Below are positions 1 to 5,963 of a stretch of 5,963 nt of DNA, piece by piece. Origin of the DNA: Candidatus Uhrbacteria bacterium (GTDB lineage Bacteria > Patescibacteriota > Patescibacteriia > UBA9934). The number at the start of each line of letters is the position of its first letter. Position 1 is the stretch's first letter. A program made the position numbers and the translations under genes. The notes under the pieces were generated by a model. The model was given only the letters and a program-made list of their open reading frames with translations, was not told the DNA's origin and did no database searches. The DNA is taken from the NCBI GenBank assembly GCA_903891735.1, contig CAITFQ010000064.1, positions 1 through 5,963 of the forward strand, read 5' to 3'.

Positions 1-1
1 C

Positions 2-931
2 CCCAGTGGAGCCATTGTACCGATTGGCGGAGGTAAGGACTCGTTAGTGGTGATCGAAATGTTGGAGAAAGCTGGTATCGATTTTAGTTTGGTTGAGCTC
101 GGGAGTCATGAGAGAATTCAAGAGGTGGCGGATGAGGTCGGCAAGTCGCTAACGATTATTGAACGCAATTTAGATCCGCAACTTTTTGAACTCAATAAGC
201 AGGGAGTGCTAAATGGCCATGTGCCGATTAGTGCGTATATTGCATTTGCGATGGTGGTGCAGGCGATTCTGCTTGGCAAGCGAGATATCGTGTTGAGTAA
301 TGAGAAGAGTGCGAATGCTGGGAATGTGCTGATGGACGGCATGGAGATTAATCATCAGTACAGCAAGAGTTTGGAGTGCGAACGCGATCTACAGGAGTAT
401 ATTGCAAAGTCGATTACGCCGAACGTGCGTTATTTTAGTTTGTTGCGCCCGCTGTCAGAGTTAGCGATTGTTAAGAAGTTTGTGGATGATGGCCGATATT
501 TGGAAGTGTTTTCGAGTTGTAATCGGAATTACGCGATTAATAAGAAAGCCACGAAGAGATGGTGCGGTGAGTGCCCCAAGTGTGCGTTTGTGTTTAGTTT
601 GCTGGCGGCGTTTGTGGAGAAAAAGAGACTCGTCGAAATTTTCGGCAAGAATTTGTATGCGGATGAGAAGTTGCTACTGACGTATAAAGAGTTGCTCGGC
701 GTAGAGGGGATTAAGCCGTTTGAGTGTGTGGGTGAGCCTGATGAAGTGCTGGCGGCGTTTGAGTTGGCGCATCGGCGGGGAGATTTGAATGACGACGTGG
801 TGATGACTTATTTCGTAAACGAAGTACTACCAGAGCAGACGAACATCGATGAGATAATCGATGAAGTGTTGGTGCTGAGTAAAGAACACGCGATGCCGGA
901 AGAATATACTAAACTTGTTTATGGGAATTAA
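2..931 (+). CDS. murL: MurL-like UDP-MurNAc-L-Ala-L-Glu epimerase, 3' part
   Basis: The family inverts the terminal L-Glu of UDP-MurNAc-L-Ala-L-Glu to D-Glu using ATP, in the cytoplasmic stage of peptidoglycan synthesis. The frame is open from base 2, so the N-terminal part lies upstream; 309 residues are visible and any GTG near 47 is internal. What I see: a PP-loop (PIGGGKDS, nucleotides 20-43), NGHVPISAYIAF (about 212-247), SNEKSANAGN (297-326), NHQYSKS, FSLLRPLSE and a cysteine cluster CGECPKCAF (563-589) that could bind metal. I recognise this combination as MurL by memory of the family, not by a search. The next gene, a MurD-family ligase, overlaps its stop codon, which is the expected partner and strengthens the call. 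Alternatives are another PP-loop ATP pyrophosphatase (NAD synthase, ExsB/QueC, or asparagine-synthase-like), but those lack this cysteine cluster and this context. It is a 5' truncation by the window edge, with no sign of decay. Confidence 0.85.
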   Translation, partial: PSGAIVPIGGGKDSLVVIEMLEKAGIDFSLVELGSHERIQEVADEVGKSLTIIERNLDPQLFELNKQGVLNGHVPISAYIAFAMVVQAILLGKRDIVLSNEKSANAGNVLMDGMEINHQYSKSLECERDLQEYIAKSITPNVRYFSLLRPLSELAIVKKFVDDGRYLEVFSSCNRNYAINKKATKRWCGECPKCAFVFSLLAAFVEKKRLVEIFGKNLYADEKLLLTYKELLGVEGIKPFECVGEPDEVLAAFELAHRRGDLNDDVVMTYFVNEVLPEQTNIDEIIDEVLVLSKEHAMPEEYTKLVYGN

Positions 932-2177
932 TGATTCGAAAGATAAGAGGGTTGTCATTTTTGGCTACGGCCGAGAAGGGCAGGCGACGCTGGCTGCATT
1001 GCGAGCTCGTGGTGTGATCGATGTTGTGGTGACCGATGAGAAGAACATCGATGTACCTGAGTTTGTGAAGGTCGATGATGTCGTAATCGATGGGCAGACA
1101 GTGGTGATTAAGGCGCCGGGAATTCCGTTATCGAATTTGTGGATTGCGAAGTGGCAGAAGGCTGGTGCGGTGATTACGTCGTCGACAAATATTTTCATGG
1201 CGGAGAGAAAGGGGAGGGGTAAGATAGTTGGGGTGACGGGGACAAAGGGCAAGAGTACGACGGCGAGTTTGTTGGCGCATGTCATTGGTGAGGCTGGGAA
1301 GCCTGTGAAGTTGGTTGGCAACATTGGTGTGCCGTCGATTTCCGAGATTGGTGCGGATGATGAGACGATTTTCGTGGTTGAGATGTCGAGTTATCAGCTG
1401 GCTGATCTGGAGATCGCGCCGGATATTGGCGTCATCCTCAACTTGTATGAGGAGCACATGGATTGGCATGGGAGTGTCGGCGAGTATCAGCAAGCGAAGA
1501 TGAGGATTGGGGAGGTTATGACGATAGGGGATGTGTTGGTTTATAACGCGAAGTTTCTGCAGTTAGTCGAGTTAGCAGGACGAGTTCAGGATCAGGCTCG
1601 GCCGATAGTTGAGGGTGAAGATGAGATGCTAAACTCGTTGAAGCTGCTTGGTGAACATAACAAAGAAAATGCGCGAGCGGTGTTGACGGTGGCGAGGATC
1701 TTAAATATCGATGATGAGGTAACAGAGAAGGCATTCGCGAGTTTTCAGCCGTTGCCGCACAGGTTGCAGTTCATCGCCGAAGTACGAGGTGTGCAGTTTG
1801 TGAATGATTCGATTTCGACGACGCCGGAAAGCGCTATGGCTGCTATCGATGTTTACGCTGGCAAGCCGTTAGTGATTATACTCGGTGGGCAAGATAGAGG
1901 TTATAACTTTGAGCAGTTGGCGAAGAGATTAAGTGCAATCGATGAGGTGTTGGCGCTGGTGATGCCGGGGGGCGATAATGTGTTTGCGGCGTTGGCGGAT
2001 GAAGGGGTGGCGGCAGAGAGAGTGTCGACGTTGGATGAGGCGGTTGAGAAGTCGTTAGTGCATTTAGTGAAGGGTGGCGTTTGTTTGTTGTCACCAGCGT
2101 CGCCGAGTTATGGGCAGTTTAAGAATTTTGAGGAAAGGGGGAGGATGTTTGCGGAGGCTGTTCGACGGGCGAGGTAA
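921..2177 (+). CDS. murD: UDP-MurNAc-L-alanine:glutamate ligase, MurD family, probably the L-Glu-specific MurD2 type
   Basis: This cytoplasmic ATP-dependent ligase adds the second residue of the peptidoglycan stem peptide. With ATG 921 it has 418 residues, close to usual MurD size; a TTG at 915 in the same frame is a less likely start. Visible in order: N-terminal Rossmann-like domain with GYGREG (15-20); Mur ligase P-loop GVTGTKGKSTT (104-114); GNIG (133-136); EMSSYQL with E154 for metal; HMDWHG (179-184); K193, the usual carbamylated lysine; HNKEN (246-250); PHR (279-281); NDSISTTP (295-302); GGQDRGYNF (322-330); and SPASPSYGQFKNFEERG (391-407). Classical MurD has NDSKAT and GGDGK at the two penultimate motifs; here the first lysine is isoleucine (I298) and the second is arginine (R326). 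The start overlaps the murL stop by 11 bp, so the two are probably translationally coupled. Being next to MurL suggests it adds L-Glu (MurD2), with MurL inverting it afterwards. Ligase identity is near certain; the glutamate stereospecificity is inferred. Confidence 0.93.
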   Translation: MGINDSKDKRVVIFGYGREGQATLAALRARGVIDVVVTDEKNIDVPEFVKVDDVVIDGQTVVIKAPGIPLSNLWIAKWQKAGAVITSSTNIFMAERKGRGKIVGVTGTKGKSTTASLLAHVIGEAGKPVKLVGNIGVPSISEIGADDETIFVVEMSSYQLADLEIAPDIGVILNLYEEHMDWHGSVGEYQQAKMRIGEVMTIGDVLVYNAKFLQLVELAGRVQDQARPIVEGEDEMLNSLKLLGEHNKENARAVLTVARILNIDDEVTEKAFASFQPLPHRLQFIAEVRGVQFVNDSISTTPESAMAAIDVYAGKPLVIILGGQDRGYNFEQLAKRLSAIDEVLALVMPGGDNVFAALADEGVAAERVSTLDEAVEKSLVHLVKGGVCLLSPASPSYGQFKNFEERGRMFAEAVRRAR

Positions 2178-2207
2178 AAAGTAAAGATTTAGTTTTTGTT
2201 GGCCCCA

Positions 2208-2236
2208 TTGCTACTAATATCGATTTACCGTAAAAT
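2208..2236 (+). promoter_or_regulatory. Candidate sigma-70-type promoter for rseP
   Basis: TTGCTA at 2208-2213 and TAAAAT at 2231-2236 are separated by 17 bp, giving 4/6 and 5/6 matches to the bacterial consensus. Transcription would begin about 2242-2246, at or within a few bases of the rseP ATG at 2246. There is no Shine-Dalgarno sequence in between, so the mRNA would be leaderless or nearly so. The promoter lies in the 68-bp spacer after murD, which has no obvious terminator hairpin, so some read-through from the mur genes is also possible. Confidence 0.5.
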
Positions 2237-2245
2237 TGAACGACT

Positions 2246-3337
2246 ATGATTTGGACTATTTTGTTGTTTTTACTGATTTTGAGCGTGCTGGTGATTGGCC
2301 ATGAGTGGGGTCATTATTTTGCGGCGCGGCGCATGGGCATGAAGGTGGATGAGTTTGGTTTGGGTTTTCCGCCGAGGATTTGGGCGTGGAAGAGAAAAGA
2401 CGGCATGGAGGTGAGTTTGAATATGATTCCGCTGGGAGGATTTGTGAAGATTAAGGGTGAAAACGGTGAGGGGGACTTGTCCTCCGAAGCTTCAGCGAAG
2501 GGGGATAGTTTTGCGAGTAAGAGTATTCCCAAGAGGTTTGTGGTGCTGGTGGCCGGCGTCGTCATGAACCTCGTGATGGCTTGGATTATTTTTACGGTTG
2601 GTTTTTGGGTGGGGATTCCGGCGGTGACGGATGGAGGAGTTATGGGCGGGACGGTGACGAATGAGGGAGTGACGGTGTTTGATGTGGTCAAGGACTCGCC
2701 GGCGGATGTGGCGGGGGTGGAGATTGGCGACAAGGTGGCGAGTATTGATGGCGTCGTTTATACGGATAGTGATGCGGCACGGTTGGCGTTGGCGCCAGGG
2801 TCGACACATGCGGTGGCGTTGGATCGTGGTGGTAAGGAGGTCGACGTGAGCGTGACGGCAAGTTATTCGGAGATGGAAAAGAAAGATATTGTCGGCGTCG
2901 CTTTGTTGAAAACTGGCACGGTGCATTTCCCGTGGTACCAGGCGCCATGGCGGGGGATGGAGCAGACGGTGACGAGTACGGGGGAGATTTTTGCGGCACT
3001 AGGGGGATTAGTGGTGAATATTTTTCAGCATAAGAGTATTGGAGCAGCGGTTTCCGGGCCGGTCGGGATTGCGGTGGTGACGGGCCAAGTAGCCAAGATG
3101 GGCTTTGCTCATCTACTCCAGTTTGCGGCTATGCTCAGCTTAAATTTGGCGGTGCTGAACGTGCTGCCGATTCCGGCCCTGGATGGCGGCCGGGTAGCCT
3201 TCTTGATTCTCGAGGCGATTCGTCGTAAAAAGGCGAGTGTGAGGCTCGAAAGCACGGTGCATGGGATTGGGTTTGCACTCTTGATGTTGCTGGTTGTTTT
3301 TGTGACGTTTAAGGATATACTGGGGCTTGTGCGTTAG
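2246..3337 (+). CDS. rseP: RseP/RasP-family site-2 zinc metalloprotease
   Basis: This is an M50-family intramembrane protease that cuts membrane-anchored anti-sigma factors or remnant signal peptides within the cytoplasmic membrane. The 363 residues fit the family, shorter than two-PDZ E. coli RseP (about 450) and typical of single-PDZ forms. A hydrophobic first helix (about 2-18) leads straight into the zinc motif HEWGH (19-23), with H19, E20 and H23 all present; this supports ATG 2246 as the start. Then come the conserved GFPPR and NMIPLGGFVKIKGE stretches, a second membrane segment (about 98-122), a single PDZ domain (about 125-205, with SPADVAGVEIGD at 151-162), SGPVGI (270-275), a third membrane segment (about 287-307) carrying NVLPIPALDGGR (305-316), whose aspartate D313 is the third zinc ligand, and a last C-terminal helix (about 337-355). 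It has its own candidate promoter and no SD. The target protein is not in the window; the neighbours (cell wall, tRNA charging) do not indicate a regulatory partner. Confidence 0.95.
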   Translation: MIWTILLFLLILSVLVIGHEWGHYFAARRMGMKVDEFGLGFPPRIWAWKRKDGMEVSLNMIPLGGFVKIKGENGEGDLSSEASAKGDSFASKSIPKRFVVLVAGVVMNLVMAWIIFTVGFWVGIPAVTDGGVMGGTVTNEGVTVFDVVKDSPADVAGVEIGDKVASIDGVVYTDSDAARLALAPGSTHAVALDRGGKEVDVSVTASYSEMEKKDIVGVALLKTGTVHFPWYQAPWRGMEQTVTSTGEIFAALGGLVVNIFQHKSIGAAVSGPVGIAVVTGQVAKMGFAHLLQFAAMLSLNLAVLNVLPIPALDGGRVAFLILEAIRRKKASVRLESTVHGIGFALLMLLVVFVTFKDILGLVR

Positions 3338-3345
3338 TCGCAATC

Positions 3346-3504
3346 GTCAGCGCGAGACTCGGGTAGTCCCGCTCCTCGCTCATGGCCTCAGCCCAGAAAA
3401 ACCTAAAGGTTGCCTCGTTGCTGATCCTCCGACGTAATCTCCGGCAAGTTTTTCTCGGGTCGGCCATCGCTGCGGGGCAGGACATACCGCTCGTCTTCGC
3501 TGAC
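3346..3504 (-). ncRNA. Candidate structured RNA (or structured repeat) between rseP and pheS
   Basis: No protein gene is convincing in the 210-bp spacer 3338-3547, but it contains nested complementary segments. These are: P1, 3346-3352 with 3498-3504 (GTCAGCG/CGCTGAC, 7 bp); P2, 3353-3356 with 3375-3378, then CGGG 3360-3363 with CCCG 3368-3371 around a 4-nt loop; P3, ATGGCC 3382-3387 with 3462-3467, CCC 3392-3394 with 3457-3459, AGAAAAAC 3395-3402 with 3448-3455, and TTGCC 3410-3414 with 3443-3447; P4, GCGG 3472-3475 with CCGC 3487-3490. All are compatible with one multi-helix junction. The minus strand is preferred because both internal loops then become G·A/A·G-type mismatches, the element becomes G-rich like the genes, and a minus-strand promoter lies just upstream. 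There is no U-run terminator. I do not recognise an Rfam family. Alternatives: a pheST 5' leader read on the + strand, or a dispersed palindromic repeat. Confidence 0.4.
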
Positions 3505-3540
3505 CACCACCACGCTACAAGACTGAGCTTCTCACTAAAG

Positions 3541-3568
3541 ATTTTATATGGAAAATGAATTGCGGCAA
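3541..3568 (-). promoter_or_regulatory. Candidate minus-strand promoter overlapping the pheS start
   Basis: Read on the minus strand, TTGCCG (3568-3563) and TAAAAT (3546-3541) are separated by 16 bp, 4/6 and 5/6 matches to consensus. The -10 is the same hexamer as in the rseP promoter. Transcription would begin near 3533 and run leftwards through the structured element. The site covers the first codons of pheS, so polymerase binding there could interfere with pheS expression. It sits in AT-rich sequence where chance matches are common. Confidence 0.3.
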
Positions 3569-4618
3569 TTAGCGAGTGAGAGTGAGAAGCAGCTTATTGG
3601 GCTGAAGGATTTGGCGGCGCTGGAAGTGCTCAAGATTGAAGTATTGGGGCGTAAGGGCAAGTTGGCCGAAATTATGAAGGGGATTGCGACGTTGAGTGTT
3701 GATGAGAAGAAAGTTATTGGGCAAGTGGCCAATGAAGTTAAGGCGGCGATTGAAACTGGTTTTGCGGCCGCAGAAAGTCGACTAGCGGGTGCAGCAGAAG
3801 AGAGTAAGAATGCGGCCGAGTGGTTGGATGTGAGTTTGCCGGGAGTGAAGCCTGGTGTCGGCCATTTGCATTTGACCACGCAGGCGATTGAAGATATTAC
3901 TAATATTTTTGCGCACTTGGGTTTTGTGCGTTCGCGTCACCCTGAGGTTGATTGGGATTATTATGCGTTCGAAGCGGTGAATATGCCAAAGGATCACCCA
4001 GCGCGTGATGATTGGGAGACGTTTTTTATAGCTGGTGCTGATGGCGAGCAGATGACGGGCAAGAAAGGTAAGATTGTTTTGACGCCGCATACGAGTAACG
4101 GTCAGGTGCGGGAGATGGAGAAGGGTGTGCTGCCGATTAGGATGGTGAGTATTGGCAAGTGTTACCGGCGACAAGCGTCGGCCAGACATTTGCCGATGTT
4201 TCATCAGTTTGAAGGTTTGGTGGTGGATAAGAAGTCGAGTGTGACCGAGTTGAAAGGTGTGTGTGATTATTTTGCTAAGAGTTACTTTGGGCCGGATCGG
4301 GTAACGCGTTTGCGACCGTATCATTTTAGGTTTACTGAGCCGAGTTTTGAATTAGATATTTCGTGCGGTGTGTGTGGTGGCGTCGGCAAGATCGACGGCG
4401 TGAAGTGTAAGTTGTGTAAGGAAGGTTGGCTTGAACTAGGCGGCGCTGGCATGGTGCATCCGAATGTGATTAAGGCGGGTGGGCTTGATCCGGATGAGTA
4501 CTCGGGCTTTGCCTTTGGTTGGGGAGTTGAGCGGACGATGATGATGCGCGCTGGGATTAACATTGATGACATTCGGCTGTTGTATCGCGACGATTTACGT
4601 TTCATTCGCCAATTCTAG
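3548..4618 (+). CDS. pheS: Phenylalanyl-tRNA synthetase alpha subunit
   Basis: PheS is the catalytic class II subunit of the alpha2-beta2 enzyme that charges tRNA-Phe with phenylalanine in the cytoplasm. The 356 residues match the usual 330-350. An N-terminal helical arm (about 1-90, with LGRKGKLAEIM at 33-43) would contact tRNA. The catalytic core shows HPARDDWETFF (150-160), LTPHTSNGQVREM (178-190), motif 2 in GKCYRRQASARHLPMFHQ (203-220) followed by FEGLVVD, FTEPSFELD (262-270), GAGMVHPNV (299-307) and motif 3 in GFAFGWGVERTMMMRAGI (320-337). Four cysteines at 273, 276, 287 and 290 (CxxC-x10-CxxC) sit just before the catalytic GAGMVHPNV segment and look like a zinc-binding knuckle, known in some PheS lineages. 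The ATG is preceded only by a weak AAAG, not a true SD. pheT follows after 3 bp, so the two are co-transcribed. How expression is controlled is unclear; the upstream spacer shows no T-box or Phe-rich leader peptide. Confidence 0.97.
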   Translation: MENELRQLASESEKQLIGLKDLAALEVLKIEVLGRKGKLAEIMKGIATLSVDEKKVIGQVANEVKAAIETGFAAAESRLAGAAEESKNAAEWLDVSLPGVKPGVGHLHLTTQAIEDITNIFAHLGFVRSRHPEVDWDYYAFEAVNMPKDHPARDDWETFFIAGADGEQMTGKKGKIVLTPHTSNGQVREMEKGVLPIRMVSIGKCYRRQASARHLPMFHQFEGLVVDKKSSVTELKGVCDYFAKSYFGPDRVTRLRPYHFRFTEPSFELDISCGVCGGVGKIDGVKCKLCKEGWLELGGAGMVHPNVIKAGGLDPDEYSGFAFGWGVERTMMMRAGINIDDIRLLYRDDLRFIRQF

Positions 4619-4621
4619 TTT

Positions 4622-5963
4622 ATGAATAATCTTGCGAGCTATAACTGGTTGAAGAAGTATTGCACGACGGATTTGTCGCCTCAGAAGTTTGCGGCGGAGT
4701 TGAGTTTGCGGTCCATGTCAGTCGAGAAGATTGACGATGTTGGCGCGAAGTTCGAGAAGATTGTGGTGGGATTGGTGAACGAAGTGCGGCCGCATCCGAA
4801 TGCGGATAAGTTGCGCTTGATTACGGTGAATGTTGGCAGTGAGACAGTGGAAATTGTGTGCGGTGGCGTCAACGTGGTGCCGGGCATGAAAGTGTGTGTG
4901 GCTTTGCCTGGGAGCCGAGTACGCTGGCACGGACAGGGTGATTTTATTACGCTTGGGGAGAGTGAGATTCGTGGAGTGAAAAGCGTAGGCATGATTTGTG
5001 CGGCGAGTGAAGTTGGGTTTCCTGACCTCGACAAAGGTGAGAAAGAGATTTGGGATTTGAGCTTCGTGTCTGCGGCGGCCGGTACTAATTTGGCGACGGC
5101 GCTCGAGCTTAACGATATTGTGTTTGATGTCGAGGTGACGACTAATAGGCCGGATGTGATGGGTCGGGTAGGTTTGGCTCGAGAAGCGGCGGTGGCGGTG
5201 GGCAGTAAGTTTGCTGTGCCATCGATTGCCTCGATTACACCAGGAACGAGTATTTCGTTTAGTGTAAAAATCGAGGATAAGACTAAGTGTTTTCGGCAGA
5301 TGGCAGTCGTCATCGACGAAGTGAAAGTTGCTGAGTCGCCATGGTGGTTGCAGCGCGATTTGTTGTTAGCTGGGATTAGGCCGATTAATAACATCGTCGA
5401 TATTACGAATTACGTGATGCTCGAGTATGCGCAGCCGTTGCATGCTTTTGATTATAAGATGATTGAGGGCAGCTCCATTGTGGTGCGGGCGGGCAAGCCT
5501 GGTGAAAAGATTACGGCTTTGAATGGTAAAGAGTATGACGTGGAGGGTCAGCTGGTGCTGGCGGACAGCGTGAAGCCGCTGGATGTGGCGGGAATTATGG
5601 GTGGGGAGGGAACGGGGACGACGACGTCGACCAAGACGATTGTGTTGTCCGCTTCCGCGTTTGACGGGACGAGTATTCGCCGCACTGCTAGAGCGTTGAA
5701 TTTGCAGAGCGATGCGCAGTTGTTATTTGAAAAAGGATTATCGACTGAGGCGGTACCAGTAGCGTTGGCAAGAGCAGTCGAATTAATTATCGAAGTTGCG
5801 GGTGGGCAAGTAGCGAGTCAGGTTTGCGATGAACAGGTTAAGAAGTACGAGCCTTTAGTGTTCTCGTTTAGGCCAGCTAAGGCACGCGAGAGAATCGGGG
5901 TCGATATTGATGATGCGAAGATGGAAGAGATATTGGTGGCGTTAGGTTTTAAAATCGATAGCG
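4622..5963 (+). CDS. pheT: Phenylalanyl-tRNA synthetase beta subunit, 5' part
   Basis: PheT is the non-catalytic partner of PheS; it binds tRNA-Phe and hydrolyses mischarged Tyr-tRNA-Phe. The reading frame is open from ATG 4622 to the window end (447 codons of a usual ~800). Translated by hand it shows: an N-terminal segment beginning MNNLASYNWLKKYC; an EMAP/OB-type tRNA-binding domain (about 41-155) with VVGLVNEVRPHPNADKLRL, IVCGGVNVVPGMKV and GMICAASEVGF; EVTTNRPDVMG (171-181); the B3/B4 editing domain (about 210-385) with NNIVDITNYVMLEYAQPLHAFD (256-277), VAGIMGGEGTGT (323-334) and RRTARALNLQSDAQLLFEKG (353-372); and the start of B5 from about 413 (FRPAKARERIGVDI). B5, the catalytic-like core and the anticodon-binding end lie beyond the window. 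The start follows the pheS stop by 3 bp with no SD, consistent with translational coupling. No frameshift or stop is seen. Confidence 0.96.
   Translation, partial: MNNLASYNWLKKYCTTDLSPQKFAAELSLRSMSVEKIDDVGAKFEKIVVGLVNEVRPHPNADKLRLITVNVGSETVEIVCGGVNVVPGMKVCVALPGSRVRWHGQGDFITLGESEIRGVKSVGMICAASEVGFPDLDKGEKEIWDLSFVSAAAGTNLATALELNDIVFDVEVTTNRPDVMGRVGLAREAAVAVGSKFAVPSIASITPGTSISFSVKIEDKTKCFRQMAVVIDEVKVAESPWWLQRDLLLAGIRPINNIVDITNYVMLEYAQPLHAFDYKMIEGSSIVVRAGKPGEKITALNGKEYDVEGQLVLADSVKPLDVAGIMGGEGTGTTTSTKTIVLSASAFDGTSIRRTARALNLQSDAQLLFEKGLSTEAVPVALARAVELIIEVAGGQVASQVCDEQVKKYEPLVFSFRPAKARERIGVDIDDAKMEEILVALGFKIDS

Noticed and set aside
965..1493. Minus-strand ORFs of about 120 codons inside murD
   Set aside because: They lie entirely opposite conserved Mur ligase motifs and show no domain.
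2178..2245. Terminator after murD
   Set aside because: The T-run after the stop codon has no stable hairpin before it.
3395..3455. Bacterial SRP (4.5S) RNA, suggested by a minus-strand GGAGGATCAGCA stretch
   Set aside because: The 5' side of the conserved domain IV loop (CAGG) is missing and the spacing does not fit.
3309..3485. 58-residue minus-strand ORF (begins MSCPAAMADP)
   Set aside because: It runs into the 3' end of rseP antisense, has no family resemblance I can name, and the nested pairing explains the region better.
3338..3547. T-box riboswitch for pheST
   Set aside because: No AGGGUGGNACCGCG-type T-box sequence, no plausible specifier stem and no terminator with a U-run before pheS.
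3382..3558. 58-codon plus-strand ORF (begins MASAQKNLKV) overlapping the pheS start
   Set aside because: No SD, codon and base use unlike the neighbours, no recognisable domain, and it coincides with the base-paired element. It is not Phe-rich, so it is not a pheM-like leader peptide.
4681..5394. 237-codon minus-strand ORF
   Set aside because: A shadow of pheT: the + strand frame here encodes clear tRNA-binding and editing-domain motifs, and stop-poor antisense frames are expected in such G-rich genes.
1..5963. Recoded TGA (glycine or tryptophan code)
   Set aside because: No in-frame TGA is needed in any gene; although all four visible stops are TAA or TAG, four stops are too few to argue for recoding.

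Overview
The window is about 6 kb of bacterial chromosome. Four or five genes are packed tightly on the + strand: the 3' part of a murL-like epimerase gene, a MurD-family ligase gene, rseP, pheS and the 5' half of pheT. Coding strands are very rich in G over C. Stops seen are TAA or TAG, no in-frame TGA is needed, and no start codon has a clear Shine-Dalgarno sequence. There are no insertion sequences, tRNAs, CRISPR arrays or phage genes. The compact layout and SD-poor starts would fit a small-genome lineage such as Patescibacteria/CPR (for example Saccharibacteria). That placement is a weak inference; no taxonomic marker has been compared.

Region 1 (2-2177) is a two-gene peptidoglycan cassette. 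The first gene encodes a PP-loop protein with a GGGKDS nucleotide loop and a CGECPKC cysteine cluster, matching MurL, the ATP-dependent epimerase acting on UDP-MurNAc-L-Ala-L-Glu. It overlaps a MurD-family ligase gene whose glutamate pocket and ATP site differ from classical MurD, as expected of the L-Glu-adding MurD2 type. Together they would put D-Glu into the stem peptide by adding L-Glu first and inverting it afterwards, instead of using MurI plus D-Glu-specific MurD.

Region 2 (2178-3337) is a 68-bp spacer with a good sigma-70-like promoter placed so close to the ATG that the mRNA would be leaderless or nearly so. It is followed by rseP, a membrane-embedded site-2 protease with all its catalytic motifs.

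Region 3 (3338-3547) is a 210-bp spacer with no convincing protein gene. Its base skew is opposite to that of the genes, and it holds an elaborate nested set of complementary segments that fold into a junction of several helices closed by a 7-bp stem. Noncanonical-pair logic and a candidate promoter both point to a minus-strand RNA, antisense to the pheS start region. This is the least explained part of the window.

Region 4 (3548-5963) is pheS, then pheT after 3 bp. They encode the alpha and beta chains of phenylalanyl-tRNA synthetase; pheT runs off the end of the window.
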